This document shows positions 21,881 through 32,926 of a stretch of 64,000 nt of DNA, piece by piece. Both the position numbers and the translations under genes were made by a program. The stretch lies in NCBI GenBank assembly GCA_020746105.1, contig CM036620.1, positions 3,711,803-3,775,802 of the forward strand, given 5' to 3'. Position 1 is the stretch's first letter; each line of letters opens with the position of its first letter. A model generated the notes under the pieces. The model was given only the letters and a program-made list of their open reading frames with translations. It ran no database searches and had not been told where the DNA came from. This DNA comes from Trogon surrucura. Taxonomy: Eukaryota; Chordata; Aves; Trogoniformes; Trogonidae.

Positions 21881-24800
21881 GTGAGTCGGCGGCCGAGCGG
21901 CCGGGAGCAGCTCGCTTCTGGCCGCGCTCTCCCGGAGCGGGCTGCGCGCTTCCACAAGGGGGAATCACGGAATTGTCAGGGTTGGAAGGGACCTTCACGA
22001 TCACCCAGTTCCAAACCCCCCCGCCGTGGGCAGGGACATCGCCCACTAGATCAGGCTGCCCAGAGCCCCATCCAGCCTGGCCTGAAAAACTTCCCGGGAT
22101 GGGGCTGCCACCCCCTCTGTGGGCAACCTGTTTCTGCTCTCTGGTGGTTGGTTTGTTTTGGCCTTTTTGGCTATGGGGAAAAAAAAAAAGCTTTTGGTCA
22201 GGTTGGGAGGTGTTAAGGTGACTTCAGCAACTTGATGCGAGCGCTGTAATTACACTATAAAAATGACGAGGTTTGGGAGGGGAGGGGTGGAGAAGCTTTC
22301 TGTTGGAGTTTTTTTAAACATGCATTGAAGTCCTGGATACGAGTCCTACCACACCTTTCCTCATGTTGTCTAAAACACCTGCGGAAAGGGAGACGGTCAC
22401 AGAATCACAGAATGTTAGGGATTGGAAGGGACCTCGAAAGATCATCAAGTCCAATCCCCCTGCCAGAGCAGGAATGCCTAGACTATGCCCCACAGGAACA
22501 TGTCCAGGCAGGTCTTGAATGTCTCCAGAGAAGGAGACTCCACAACCTCTCTGGGCAGCCTGTTCCAGGGCTCCGTCACCCTCACTGAGAAGAAGTTTCT
22601 TCTCGAGTTTAAGCGGAACCTCTTATGTTCCCGTTTCAGCCCATTACCCCTTGTCCTGTCAGTGGTTGTCACCGAGAAGAGCCTGGCTCCATCCTTGAGA
22701 CGGTCGGGTCAAACCTGTAATGGTCAATACTGCTGTTACCTACCAGGAGAAACCTGCTGTCGCTCATGTTAAGAGCTGGACAAATTGTGTGCCGTTCATA
22801 AAAGAAATAGCCATAGTTTTTGTGTGGTTTTGGTTTTTCCACTCAAAAGGCTTAAAATGGAGGATAGGACTTGCTAAGGTGTCTGTTTCCTGATACATAC
22901 TTTGCCGATTCGCAGCCAACCTCTATCAGGTTTAAGTATCTCATGTTTAAATTTTCTCTTTTTTTTTTTCAGTTGGTGGCAGGTTTACATCTGTGCTGTA
23001 GGAACTAGTCAAGTGTTTTTGTATCTTCATTTGAGAAACCATTGCTTTTCCTTTTCTTTTATCATTCCTCACTTTTTTTTTTTGAGTTTTCCTAAAATAA
23101 CTTGGGAAGACTGGAACTTCCCGCCTGAGACTGGACCCCTGAGTATCTTAAAAAAAATGAAGTCGTGAAGTTCTTATTGCAATTGTAATTTTCTAGAACT
23201 TAGGTCGTTGATCTGGGCTGGAATTTGTTGTCGTAGTGGGTTTTTTGTTACATTGATTATTGGTGTTGTGTGGTACAAAGTAAAAAAGAAAAACCTTGTT
23301 GCTCAATTAACTGTTGGTACACAGTAGTCTCTGATTTGTGCTTGTCATTAATTCAGAATTTACATGGTTGTGGGAGATTAATTTATGGGACTTGAAACCA
23401 GAGTTGTGTAATAGTGAAATAATAATACTATACGTGTTTTTTGACTTATTTCTCAATGCTTTTTCCACAGCGGCAGGGAAGTCAACCTTTGTGAATATTC
23501 TCAAACAGGCTGATGAGGAATGGGAAGTTGTTCCCGAGCCTGTAGCTAGATGGTGCAATATTCAGCAAAACTCTGAAGAGGATTGCAAGGTATGGCAAAC
23601 GAAACAAAGGTGAAATTTGTTTTTACAAGTTTTTAAACATCCCAATCGCACGTCCTTTGAATTTCGGAAGACCAATGTATCTGGTAGACTAGTTTTTAGA
23701 CTCTGGTAGACTAGTTTTTAGAAAATGTCTGATAGCAACTTTTTTTTCCGTTTCTTGTAACAATATTTGAGTTCCTGTTTTCCAGTTTGCTTTGTGTGTT
23801 ATAGCGTATATGTTATTCAATATCAGGATGTAAATGATAAATGCCTGTATTATTTCACATGTAGAAGTAAGAAATGGAAAAAAGTTGGGCAGATGTTACT
23901 TTTAGCAACTGTGAAGTAAGCAGGTGAGAGCAAGGGGTTTCCCAGGTGTATTTGAAGGTGTCCCCCATAATGTGTAGGAAATAATGAACTACTGATAAAT
24001 TATAGATAGAGCTGGAGTTTTTTTCTGCCAGGTACCGGTAATTCTGTTGGCAAACCAACTGCTACCTGGGGGCAGACATGATAGCTGTGCAGACAGCTTT
24101 TGATTAAGCGTAGTTTTTATTTCATTAGATCTGGCAAAAATTACCATATATTTTGGTTGACTAAATGTAAATTTTTTATGGAGACGTGTTATTTGTAAAT
24201 TACCTTGGCGACATAATTTTGGAGTTTGACAGCTTTTTTTTTTTTTTCTTCATGATACTGAAGTAAAGCCAAATACTGAGCCAGACTGAAGCACTTTCTT
24301 AGAAGAACTGAGATAAAAAGCTAGTTGAATAGACTGCAACATCAAGTTAAAGGCTGGATTTTTTTAAACTTGGTGTGGTGGATTGGCCCCAGCCAGCTGC
24401 TAAGGACCCCTCCAAACACCATCTCAGCATTCCCAGCAGCATGGAGAAGTGAATGGGAAGAAGGCAAGACAATTTATGGGTTGATATGTACATAGTTTAT
24501 TAAGAAAAGGGAAGAGAGTAAGCAAAGAGTGAGGTGAAACATTGGTGTGTTATTAATCCTGTTTTATCCACAAACATAAGCTGTGTCACTGTGTGAGCTG
24601 TTGGGAAGAAAGTTACCTCCAGCCCTGTTTTGAACCTCTTGAGGAAGGTGAAAGCATTAAGATGCAGGTAGTAGTGTAGGAACGCTAAAGAGTAGATCGA
24701 AAATGAAAGTGACCTCCACTTTAAAGTTATATTTTAAGCAACATTACTGGCATTTATGCCTTGGATTACGAATAGGGTGGAGAGATAAATGATGCAGTTG

Positions 24801-27800
24801 GAAACCTGAAGTGAAAGCTCAATAACTTTAATGTAGGAGGGCAGTTGTTTTACCTTAATTGTCCATGTTCTCAAAGAGTCTCTGTATTTGTTGAAAACCA
24901 GGAACTGACCGAATCCCAGAAGAGTGGTGGAAATGTGCTTCGGATGATGTATGAGAAACCGGAGAGGTGGTCTTTCACTTTCCAGACGTACGCGTGTCTC
25001 AGCAGGATTCGGGCTCAGCTCCGATCGCTGGATGGCCATCTCAGGGACGCGGAGAATCCTGTGGTCTTCTTTGAGAGATCTGTCTACAGTGACAGGTATG
25101 TTTGACTGGAGTCTTTAGAGTGAAGATGAAGTTTCTGCTATGTAAAATGCATAAAAAAGTGAGAAACAGTGTGACTGAGTTTTGTACTTCGTTTTGTCGT
25201 GGATTTGATACCGGTGAATTACTATAACCTCAGTAAGTCATATCTTTTTCTTGTTGGTGTTGACAGCAAAGTAAAATTGCTAGTTTGAGGATTTATAGTT
25301 TTGTTGTATAACGTTGATTAGGTGTGTGTAGCTTCTCGTTATTTGTGGGTAGGTTTCTTATGATATGTGCATGCACATTTTCCTTCCAGTATGGTTTCTT
25401 TTTTCTCAGTTAGCCTTAACTTCTTTCAGCCTTCTTGAAGCAGGTCTAGCATTTTCATGTTGCTGTACCCTCTTTTTGTGAATTTGGACAGTTAGATTTG
25501 ATAAGTAAATCCTATGACCCAGTCCTTAGGGGTTCACTGTGTTCTAATGTACTGTAAATAAATGACCGCAGTGAACAAACGGGAGGTGGGTTGTAGGTTA
25601 TTCTGGAACAGATACCTGAGCTGCAAGTGTTATTGCTTTTTGTGGGTGCTGCTATGGGCAGCTGCAAAGGACATAGTTGCAGGATGGGGATACCAGCAGT
25701 TCATTTCCAAGCCAAGCATACATTAAACAGGTTACAGAATTCCTATGTTCAGCTTTTTTTTTTTCTAGTTACTGTGCAGTGCTTGTGGCAAACAGTAATA
25801 TCTATGTTGACGCTAACTGTTGCTTACTGAACTGTTTTGTGTTCACAGATATATCTTTGCAGCTAATTTATATGAGTCCGATTGCATGAATGAAACTGAG
25901 TGGACTATTTATCAAGACTGGCATGACTGGATGAATAAGCAGTTTGGTCAGCGTCTGATGCTGGATGGGATTATTTATCTCAGAGCCACTCCTGAGGTAA
26001 CAAATAAAGATTTATGACCACACAGAGAATTAAAGTACATATTCTATGTCTTGCCTGTAAAATTTGATCTTTGTTTCCATAGTCGTTTGTTGTTTTGTTT
26101 CCTAGAAACATGTAGGGTTTAGCTATGATTCTAGACCTTTTTATGATAAAAGCATAATGTATTTGCTGTTAACTCCAGTAAGGTCACAATTGTGTGCCAT
26201 TGCGTATCACTGTATCTTTGTTTTAGGGATTGCTTTGAAGATCTCAGGCAAGGCAACAGTTGAGAAATTCTCCTTGAAATGTAACCTCAAAATCTTGAGC
26301 TACCCTCATTTTTCCTTGTAAGAGTCCTCATGATGAGAGTTCAGTTCAGATCGTAGTATTCCCCTGGAGACTATAACACTTGAGTTATGACTAATAAAGT
26401 CTGGAAATACTTAAAGGAATGTTCTTTCAAATGCAGCCTGTGTATTTTTAAATAAAAATTGATTATAATGATTTTTCTAAATAGAAAACCAGAAGATATA
26501 GCAAGAGCAAACCAGAAAATAGCACTGGAACTCTAAAAAAAAAATACAAAATAGCTATTGGAACATTATTCTGATAAATGTAACAATTTATGTTAATGTC
26601 ACAGCTGATTTGTGGAGGGTGAGTGTGAAGCCCTTCTACCTGGAGCAATGGAGCTAAGCCAGACATATGCACCTATGGTATGGAAGCCCTTATGACAGTG
26701 CTTTAGTCTTAGGGCATCTAGTATTTGCTTAAAAGGAGAGAACAACACAATGAATGTGTGTGTTCACATATGAAGCTTGAACAAGAGAAAAACTTAAGAC
26801 TTTGTAAGACTTGTAATTGTAGTAATTAACTTAGAGGTCACTCCCGTGCTTCCGTACTTCTGACTTTGATGCTTTCTACTTTACTTGTGTAAGGTTCCTA
26901 TGCTCCTAAGATAGTTAAAAACTAAAATACCTTTGGCAAAGGGTGGCGTATTGAGCACTGTAGGAAGGGTTGGCAAAAAGACCACTTGAGCAAACTACCT
27001 TTCCTCTGTAGGTCTGTAGAAACAACCCATTTTTTTATTTTTTTAATATCTTTTGCCTTTAGAAATGCTTAAATAGGATTTACTTACGTGGAAGAGATGA
27101 AGAGCAAGAAATTCCCATTGAGTATCTGGAGAAGCTTCACTACAAACACGAGAGTTGGCTTCAGCACAGGACACTGCGGTAAGGATTGTTTAATTGCTGT
27201 TAAAAGATGGGTTAATCTTTGTAAGGATGTTCAATAAGGCTTTTTCCACCAGTGAAGCATCAGATTTTCGTATGATATTAGAAGTTAAACTCCAGGAATA
27301 TTTCTATGTATACTTCATTAATAACATGCTTTGCAGCATGTTAATTATTGCTAGGACATGCAATGTGCCTTGAATTTTCTTTGTGTAGAGCTCTGAGTAG
27401 TAGAGGGTTCAGGAGAAGTAATTTCAATACACAGCTGAATTTAATGTTTGGTAGTGGGATAAGACAGTCTTTAAGAATCATTAACATGTTTTAGGAGCCA
27501 CAGGGTAAATTCTGGCTGCTTTATATTCAAAATTCATGGCTGTAATTTATATATGCAGTTGTTTTCATGTAATTCTTAACAACGAAAATCCTAGCAGACT
27601 TGGGTGATATATACTTTTTTTCAGCTAGTAATATTTTCTTTTTTCCTATCTCAATACAGAACAGATTTTGAGTATCTACAGGAAATACCTGTTTTAACGT
27701 TAGATGTCAATGAAGACTTCAAAGGCAAAAAGGACAGATATGATCACATGACTGAAAAGGTAAAGTTTCACCAGCAGAATAGATGGATGATTTAGGTTTA

Positions 27801-30800
27801 TTGCTATCATGTTGCAAGGAATTTGGGATACTTCATGGATCTCAAAGCGTAGCGTTCTTTAAAGTCTGACTAGACTTAGAACCTGTGGTTCTTCATGTTA
27901 TTTGCTACATAAATTTTCCACATGGAAAAAAAACCAAAAAACAAAAAACCTGGGGGAAGGCAATATTCCAGGCTTAGTTTGACAAGGTTTGCACTAGTAG
28001 CTTGGTTATTTGGAAAGGTCATTTCTCAACTGTATGAAACAACTGTTATTTGCCATATCCTAGTTCTGACATTGTGCAGGTATCCTGAGAAACGTGACAG
28101 GGGTGGGAGAGGATGAGGGCAGCTATTGAGGGAGAAAGAATGCTCCGCAAGTCTGAGCTGTGTGTCTGGCATGAAGTCTTGTAGCTGGTGTTGAATTGTC
28201 TAACCTACTGTGCTAGTCAATAAAAACTTTGGTGCCAAGTACTGTGAAAACACGGTACCAGACGGTTACAACAGAAAATTCAAGGGTGAGTTTACTGAGC
28301 CTGCAGCTGTATTTTGACCCAAAGCAGTAAACCCGTGTCAGACTATTTGTGTTTTGTGGATATTTCTAGCTAAATAAGAGAGCACGGGTTGTCCCCTGTT
28401 CTGGCAAGTGTGCCACAGCAAAGGGCAGTGCAGCTAATGCAGACAGGGATCATCTACTCTAAAAAATATACTTCACTGTATAATTATCCTTCTAAAATAA
28501 CATGGTTGTGGTGTTACAGTCACATAATGAACAGTCTCATAGCCTGCTGCAATACACCTTATTTTTACTCTTCTTGATTAAATTGCCACTAAAGCTTTCT
28601 GCTTTGTTTAGGAGGTAATCAAGGATATAAATCGGAAGTATTTTTTAGTGATATTTGCAGGCATGGTAAAATAATGTCCATTTGATATAAAAAGCATTTG
28701 ACTTGAGGTTTCTACTTTCATTAAGAGGATTTAATCCTTAGCACAGGAAAAAGTAATACGTATTTTAAAGCCTGGCCAAACCATCAACATTTTAAATGCT
28801 GAGGTGTTTGGTATTAGAATCTTGATGGGATTCACCTGGGGACAACCTGACTTTTATTTGTATAGTTGCGCTGGGTTACAGACCTCAGCGGTGGTATGTG
28901 CACATTTTTCCACTCTTGGGAAATAAATTGTTTACCTCCCAAGAGAAGCAGCTTTGTCCTTTGATCTTGGTTTATCTGCTGAGAAGAAGAACTGTTCACC
29001 TGATTAAAACCAGCCTTCATGGTATTTGCTCTTCTAAAGCTTGTTAATTGATGGAAGGAATGGCCATTGCAGCTGTGGACTGAATATGCCTCCCATCTGC
29101 ACCAGGAGATAAAGCCAAGCTCAGGCACCTAAACAGGAATTTCGGAGGACTTAACTCCTGGGTAGCCCTGGGTTGGCTGTATTTTTCTGGCATTTCCTGA
29201 GTGGAGCTACTACGTTCCTCTTCATGAGGCTGGCTGCTGTGGGGCCCTTAGGGTGTATGCTGGTGTCCAGAGGGCACCCAAAACCTGTGTGCTACCTTCT
29301 TGCCTCTTCTGCGAGGCTTGCTTTCAGACACCTGGCTGGAAGCTACGCCTGATGTGTAAATTGTGATAACATTCCTCGTGCAGTATTATCATTCCTACTT
29401 TCTAAAGCAGAAGGTGGCTTTCTCATGATACATTTCAAATTCAAGTATTAGTACAATTCCCTTCTCTACGTGAAGGGATTTGGCCTGTTTTTTTGGGGTG
29501 TTTTTTTTTTTTTTTGTCCTCCTACCTCCTTGAGGCCTGAACTTGGAAGGGGAAGGATCACAGCTGGATGATGTGCTGTGTGATCTGGTTCCGTTTAACA
29601 TCAAGAATTCGGACAAAATGTTTCAAGTCTGTGTATGAGAGTCTCTGCCAAAAGAATAATACTATGTTCTCTAGTGAATTGTTGATTCCTTTCTATGTGC
29701 TTGCCTGGCTTGAGTGGATGGAGAGGAAAACGGTCTCAGTTCAGGCTGTGTCTCAGTATAGTTGCTGGGCTGCTCTTGGAATTGAGCAGTAGGCTCTGTA
29801 TGCCTTGGGTCTTATATCTGCTGGGTTGTCCCATGTTAGAAAAAAAAAAAAAAGGTGATGGAGCCATAGCCTCTGCCTCTTTCTTACACCTGTGCTTAAA
29901 AGGGAGTAATTAGCCTTTGACTTTTGATGAGGACTGGAAGGGGCACAGCAAGAAGACAAGCATACCTGTGGCAAGCAGCGTCTTCTCAGCATGTTATCTT
30001 CCTGCACCCTTAGGTAGTGACCGAAAATGCCATCTTAAGTGACCACGCTTGTAAGGGTAACGTTAGCCTGCTGCTTGGCACGCTGCCTGCTTTGGATCCA
30101 GTTCTCGTACAACTGTACGGACTTTTTAAGGTGTTGTACGGGGTCTTGGTGCTCTGTGTAGGATCTCTGATTTCCATCTCAGGATTCGATCAGGTTTTCT
30201 ATGGGCCAGATCTTCACTATTCATTTTCAGGTAGCTGTGGCCACTTCAGCCACTCTTCAAATACTAGAAATGGAGTTCAACAATAGCTCAGTTATATATG
30301 GCACTGTTCAACAGGATCGGATTTTTTTTTCCTACATACTATGGTTTTGGTAGGTATTGTTCTATTACTTATTTACCAACTTCTGATTTTAAGGGACATA
30401 TTCATTAAACGCATTGGATTGTCCATCGACATGAAATAGGAATGGTGTTCTGGTGGTGGGTGCGATTTGGTGTTTTCCAGATGACAGAACTTTTGAGGTG
30501 GTCATTATCTTCCTTGTGGTTAGGTTAGACCTGCTTTTAAGATAATTGATTAGTGATGTAGAGTGTAATTGAGAGGCACAAAAAGAATGAGCATCACGTC
30601 AATGTGTGTGTATCTGCACCTGCTAAATTACAAATACTATAGGTGATAAAGTTGTTGACGGACAAGAGTTAGCATAGCTAAGCCTAAGAATATTTTTCCT
30701 GGTTCCTGTTTCAGTAGGTTGTAGTAAAACAAAAAGCAAGGGAGAGGTTAAGGTAGTTGTTGTACATTTCTGTTGGCAAATAACCTAGTTTCATTGACGG

Positions 30801-30846
30801 TATTTGTTTCTTTTTGCAGGTCAAAGAATTTTTGAGCACCTTATAA
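21805..30846 (+). CDS. DCK: DCK (deoxycytidine kinase), complete, 7 coding exons
   Basis: Salvage-pathway kinase that phosphorylates deoxycytidine (also dA and dG) to monophosphates using UTP or ATP, in cytosol and nucleus. Exons: 21805-21880, 23471-23589, 24902-25095, 25849-25996, 27063-27178, 27660-27759, 30820-30846. All have GT-AG borders. The product is 259 residues (human 260). Visible motifs: P-loop GNIAAGKST (23-31), general base E48, substrate residues L78, M81, Y82, F92 and Q93, specificity positions A96, R100 and D129 (human A100, R104, D133), ERS at 123-125, lid arginines R184, R188 and R190, and base-sensing loop D237/F238. The start has G at -3 and +4, and the peptide begins MATPPKR as in mammals. 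Birds also carry a DCK2/dAK paralogue; position beside MOB1B favours DCK proper. No frame breaks. Confidence 0.97.
21962..22140 (-). mobile_element. CR1 LINE 3' tail, antisense, in DCK intron 1
   Basis: A minus-strand CR1 terminus read on + as 'aatcacggaattgtcagg', 'gttggaagggacct', 'cccactagatcaggctgccc', 'catccagcctggcc', to 'gggcaacctgtt'. It begins only about 80 nt after the exon 1 donor, at the edge of the CpG island. It is 5'-truncated and non-coding. Confidence 0.92.
22397..22702 (-). mobile_element. CR1 LINE 3' fragment of a second subfamily, antisense, in DCK intron 1
   Basis: A minus-strand CR1 beginning (on +) with 'cacagaatcacagaatg' and 'ttagggattggaaggg', and running to 'gagcctggctccatcc'. 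A 64-codon ORF2 C-terminal remnant ([20 protein letters not shown], then [14 protein letters not shown]) is open from 22672 to 22478. The 'gttagggattggaagggacctc' type differs from the copy 260 bp away, so these are two independent insertions. Confidence 0.93.
23471..23589 (+). CDS. DCK: DCK coding exon 2
   Basis: The acceptor is tttccacag, the donor gtatgg at 23590. It encodes A26 to K65, completing the P-loop (K29, S30) and giving [11 protein letters not shown] with catalytic base E48. It ends on a codon boundary. The segment [11 protein letters not shown] replaces the human NVQSTQDEFEE-type stretch. Confidence 0.96.
23680..23723. repeat. 22-bp tandem duplication, two copies
   Basis: The unit tctggtagactagtttttag plus two bases occurs twice head to tail, with one mismatch at the last base. 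It lies about 90 nt past the DCK exon 2 donor. Probably a recent replication-slippage duplication. Confidence 0.95.
24374..24560 (+). mobile_element. Degraded ERVL-type solo LTR fragment
   Basis: The stretch starts TGTGGTGGATTGGCCCCAG, continues CCAGCTGCTAAGGACC, and later has ATGGGTTGATATGTACATAG and TTTATTAAGAAAAGGG. This order of blocks resembles the common avian LTR family with 'gtggtttaaccccagccag' and 'ctcgtgggttgagataa' followed by an A/T-rich tract. No internal retroviral genes are present, and the 3' limit is uncertain. It is in sense orientation in DCK intron 2. The assignment rests on remembered family sequence. Confidence 0.6.
24902..25095 (+). CDS. DCK: DCK coding exon 3
   Basis: The acceptor is aaaccag, the donor gtatgt at 25096. 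It encodes residues 66-129 and two bases of R130. It contains the SQ phosphosite S70 (human S74, the ATM site that activates dCK), nucleoside-pocket residues L78, M81, Y82, F92, Q93, A96 and R100, and the ERSVYSD motif with E123, R124 and D129. This is the most diagnostic exon. Confidence 0.97.
25096..25848 (+). other. DCK: DCK intron 3
   Basis: A 753-nt intron with a strong polypyrimidine stretch around 25750. No repeat or other feature recognised. Confidence 0.9.
25849..25996 (+). CDS. DCK: DCK coding exon 4
   Basis: The acceptor is gttcacag, the donor gtaaca at 25997. It encodes the end of R130 and residues 131-179 ([12 protein letters not shown] to IIYLRATPE). It is nearly identical to mammalian dCK in the helix [16 protein letters not shown]. 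Confidence 0.97.
25997..27062 (+). other. DCK: DCK intron 4
   Basis: A 1066-nt AT-rich intron. No repeat or other feature recognised. Confidence 0.9.
27063..27178 (+). CDS. DCK: DCK coding exon 5
   Basis: The acceptor is tgcctttag, the donor gtaagg at 27179. It encodes residues 180-217 and two bases of R218. It holds the lid region [15 protein letters not shown] with phosphate-contacting arginines R184, R188 and R190, and E193 (human E197). The exon was found by translation across splice sites rather than as a long open frame. Confidence 0.96.
27179..27659 (+). other. DCK: DCK intron 5
   Basis: A 481-nt intron, the shortest in the gene. Nothing else recognised. Confidence 0.9.
27660..27759 (+). 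CDS. DCK: DCK coding exon 6
   Basis: The acceptor is caatacag, the donor gtaaag at 27760. It encodes the end of R218 and residues 219-251, including the donor-base-sensing loop around D237 and F238. After this loop the peptide [13 protein letters not shown] is three residues longer than the human KDKYESLVEK segment as I recall it. Confidence 0.95.
27760..30819 (+). other. DCK: DCK intron 6
   Basis: A 3060-nt intron before the 27-nt coding part of exon 7. It contains homopolymer tracts (T at about 29500-29515, A at about 29841-29853). No CR1, LTR or RNA gene recognised. Confidence 0.85.
30820..30846 (+). CDS. DCK: DCK terminal coding exon 7
   Basis: The acceptor is tttttgcag. It encodes VKEFLSTL and stop TAA at 30844-30846. 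This tiny coding segment is the invariant dCK C-terminus. It is separated from exon 6 by the gene's largest intron (3060 nt). Confidence 0.95.
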   Translation, partial: VKEFLSTL

Positions 30847-31543
30847 TCCTCTTTGAAGCGCGGGCCGAGTCAAACTGTTCCAAACATCTGCGCGATCAAA
30901 GTCTGAAGTACAACTTCTGCTTTTATAGAAGACCTCTGGAGAGGCAGGACTCAATCCTGTTGATGTAATTGTGAGGAACAAACAAAGTTTGTGGATAGGA
31001 AAATTATCAAGAAAATCAGTAGGTCTGTTCAGTATTGCATTAAGTAACACACCAATTCTGAAGACAGTAGAATTTTGAGGGTTCCTAAATGTTGCACCCG
31101 TGTCTAATTGGACCACTAAGTTCTCCTGGAGTATTTAATTGTATCTTTTAATTTATTTTGTGCCCAGTAGCTATTTAATTTTCAGAAAGGTCGTGGTTTT
31201 TTAGATCGCCTGTGTTTTTAATGGAATTGATTTGTAAGCGATGTCTCACTGTTCTGAGGAAGGAATAAGTAAAAACCATATTTGTTGGTGAGGGCATTTC
31301 AGTATAACTGGGAATTTTATTGTGTGAGGTATGAAAATGTTGTCAGACCATTTTGATAGATGAACTTCTTGACAGAACACATGGAATGATAACAAACCCA
31401 ATTGTGGCTGATATTCTGTAGATAACAAAAAAGGTTTTATGTATCCTTAGATTGTGCGCTGCAAACTAGGATATTAAGAGGCTTTTAGTTCTCCAGCATG
31501 TTTGTCTTTTTCACCCCCCCATTTTTAATTTTTTTAAGCTCCT

Positions 31544-31549
31544 AATAAA
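31544..31549 (+). terminator. DCK: Candidate proximal DCK poly(A) signal
   Basis: AATAAA followed by a GU-rich downstream stretch (gctgtgtttttgttgttgg), the arrangement expected of an active cleavage site. Confidence 0.55.
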
Positions 31550-32127
31550 ACTGAGCTGTGTTTTTGTTGTTGGCACATCCTCTTTTCCTTTAGAGGTGTA
31601 TGTTTGCACGATGGGTACTGTAAAGAAAAAGAAAATATTCCGAAAGGTCTCCATCTGCAAAGGATATGTTTTTAAACCTTTCGTTAATCATGTTTTTGAT
31701 GTCAGAGGTGGCTTTCTGCTTTTATTCCAGCTTCTCCATCTGTTTACTGGGCCTTCTGGGTGCTTATACAAGATACAGCAATATTTGCAGCAGGCTGTAC
31801 TTTCTCATCATCTTGTGGGAAGAAGGGGACACCTTTGTGGAGAAGCTGCTCTTCTAGTGCATCTTGTTTTATTAACTGAGCCAGTTTTGTTTCAGGTGCA
31901 GGAAATATAAACCATACATGGTGCACATCTCAATTACTGTGTTTTATGAGCTGCTTTGTTCGGCTTTACACCTTTCAGAATGATTGCATAGTTGGCTTTT
32001 GAATGCAAGATTTTATTGTAAAGCATTTTATTGTCTGTTGTGGTACCTGTGTTACCTGCTAAATTGAGATGAAAATTCTTGCTTTGTGGCTGGAATTGTG
32101 CTGGTGTTCTCTAACTGCTGACTGAAA

Positions 32128-32133
32128 AATAAA
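32128..32133 (+). terminator. DCK: Candidate distal DCK poly(A) signal
   Basis: AATAAA followed by ggtaag and a U-rich run ending near 32157. It probably ends the longer DCK transcript. Later hexamers near 32717 and 32738 are possible but less well placed. Confidence 0.55.
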
Positions 32134-32926
32134 AGTGGTAAGATTTTTTCTTTTTCAGTGCTTAATAGTCTCGGCTCACTTGTCTCATAAAGAAATCATG
32201 TTGTGGATTGCTGGTACATGCTAGTAGTACAATGGATGAATTGAAGATGATGTGTTTTTCATTGTGTTTGGTGTACAAGTTCTCTGAAATTGCTGAAACG
32301 CTGTGACTAGCTTCAGATTTTTTTCATGTGTGGGAAATGAGGTTATGAGATAGAGACACAGGAATATATAAAATACGTTTATAGCTTACTGAGCAGTTAG
32401 AAGCGTTTTGTAAAACATTTATGTTCCAGTTCAATGCCGTGGTAGTGTGGTAGGGAAATGTGGGTCTGGACTTTAAGGTTGTCTAATAATAGGAAAGATT
32501 TTAAGACCTTTGCTCCAGAAATGAACTGAGGTGGAACAGATGAAGATTTATTTCAGATTTACTAGAAATGCGTAGCAGAAGTCTTTAAAACATTCTCGGC
32601 AACGGTCTGAACAGTAACAACTTATTTTGACTAACAGTGCAATTATTCCTGCAGTTTCAGCTGTCAAAATGGTGGATTTAATTACAGGAATTGGAATAAC
32701 AGTGCTCATTGCAAGGAATAAACAAGTTTGAGTTCGAATAAAGACTTCTTTTTAAACCCGTCACAGAGGACACAGAAATTCTGTGGCAGGTTATCTGCAT
32801 CCCGTTCCAGAAAGCTTTACAAAATCTCTCACTGCCAAGTTTGGGTTTGAAGGAGCGAAGTCGTGACCAATTATTAGAATGTTTTTAATTGCTGTACGGA
32901 AAAAAGCCCCAACAATAACCCCAAAG

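Larger units (their letters stand above)
21361..21960 (+). promoter_or_regulatory. DCK: DCK CpG-island promoter
   Basis: A sharply GC- and CpG-rich block of about 600 nt in an otherwise AT-rich window, covering the 5' flank, 5'UTR and exon 1 of DCK. It contains a perfect CRE palindrome (21689-21696), GGGCGG-like boxes, ETS-like CTTCCG cores near 21537 and 21585, and a G-rich tract (21614-21637). No TATA box is visible, which fits a dispersed housekeeping promoter. The long open frames on both strands here result from low stop-codon frequency in GC-rich DNA. Confidence 0.88.
21881..23470 (+). other. DCK: DCK intron 1
   Basis: A 1590-nt intron. Its 5' half contains two antisense CR1 tails (21962-22140 and 22397-22702). 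The remainder is AT-rich with no other signal. Confidence 0.9.
23590..24901 (+). other. DCK: DCK intron 2
   Basis: A 1312-nt intron holding a 22-bp tandem duplication (23680-23723) and an LTR-like fragment (24374-24560). Confidence 0.9.
30847..32155 (+). other. DCK: DCK 3' untranslated region (probable extent)
   Basis: AU-rich sequence after the stop with AATAAA at 31544 and 32128. The 3'UTR would be about 0.7 or 1.3 kb. No repeat or protein-coding signal seen. Confidence 0.7.

Noticed and set aside
21257..22221. Long open frames on both strands over the DCK CpG island
   Set aside because: GC-rich DNA is poor in stop codons. Only the frame holding MATPPKR is DCK exon 1, and its upstream extension begins at a GTG, with no in-frame ATG before 21805 in the proximal 5'UTR.
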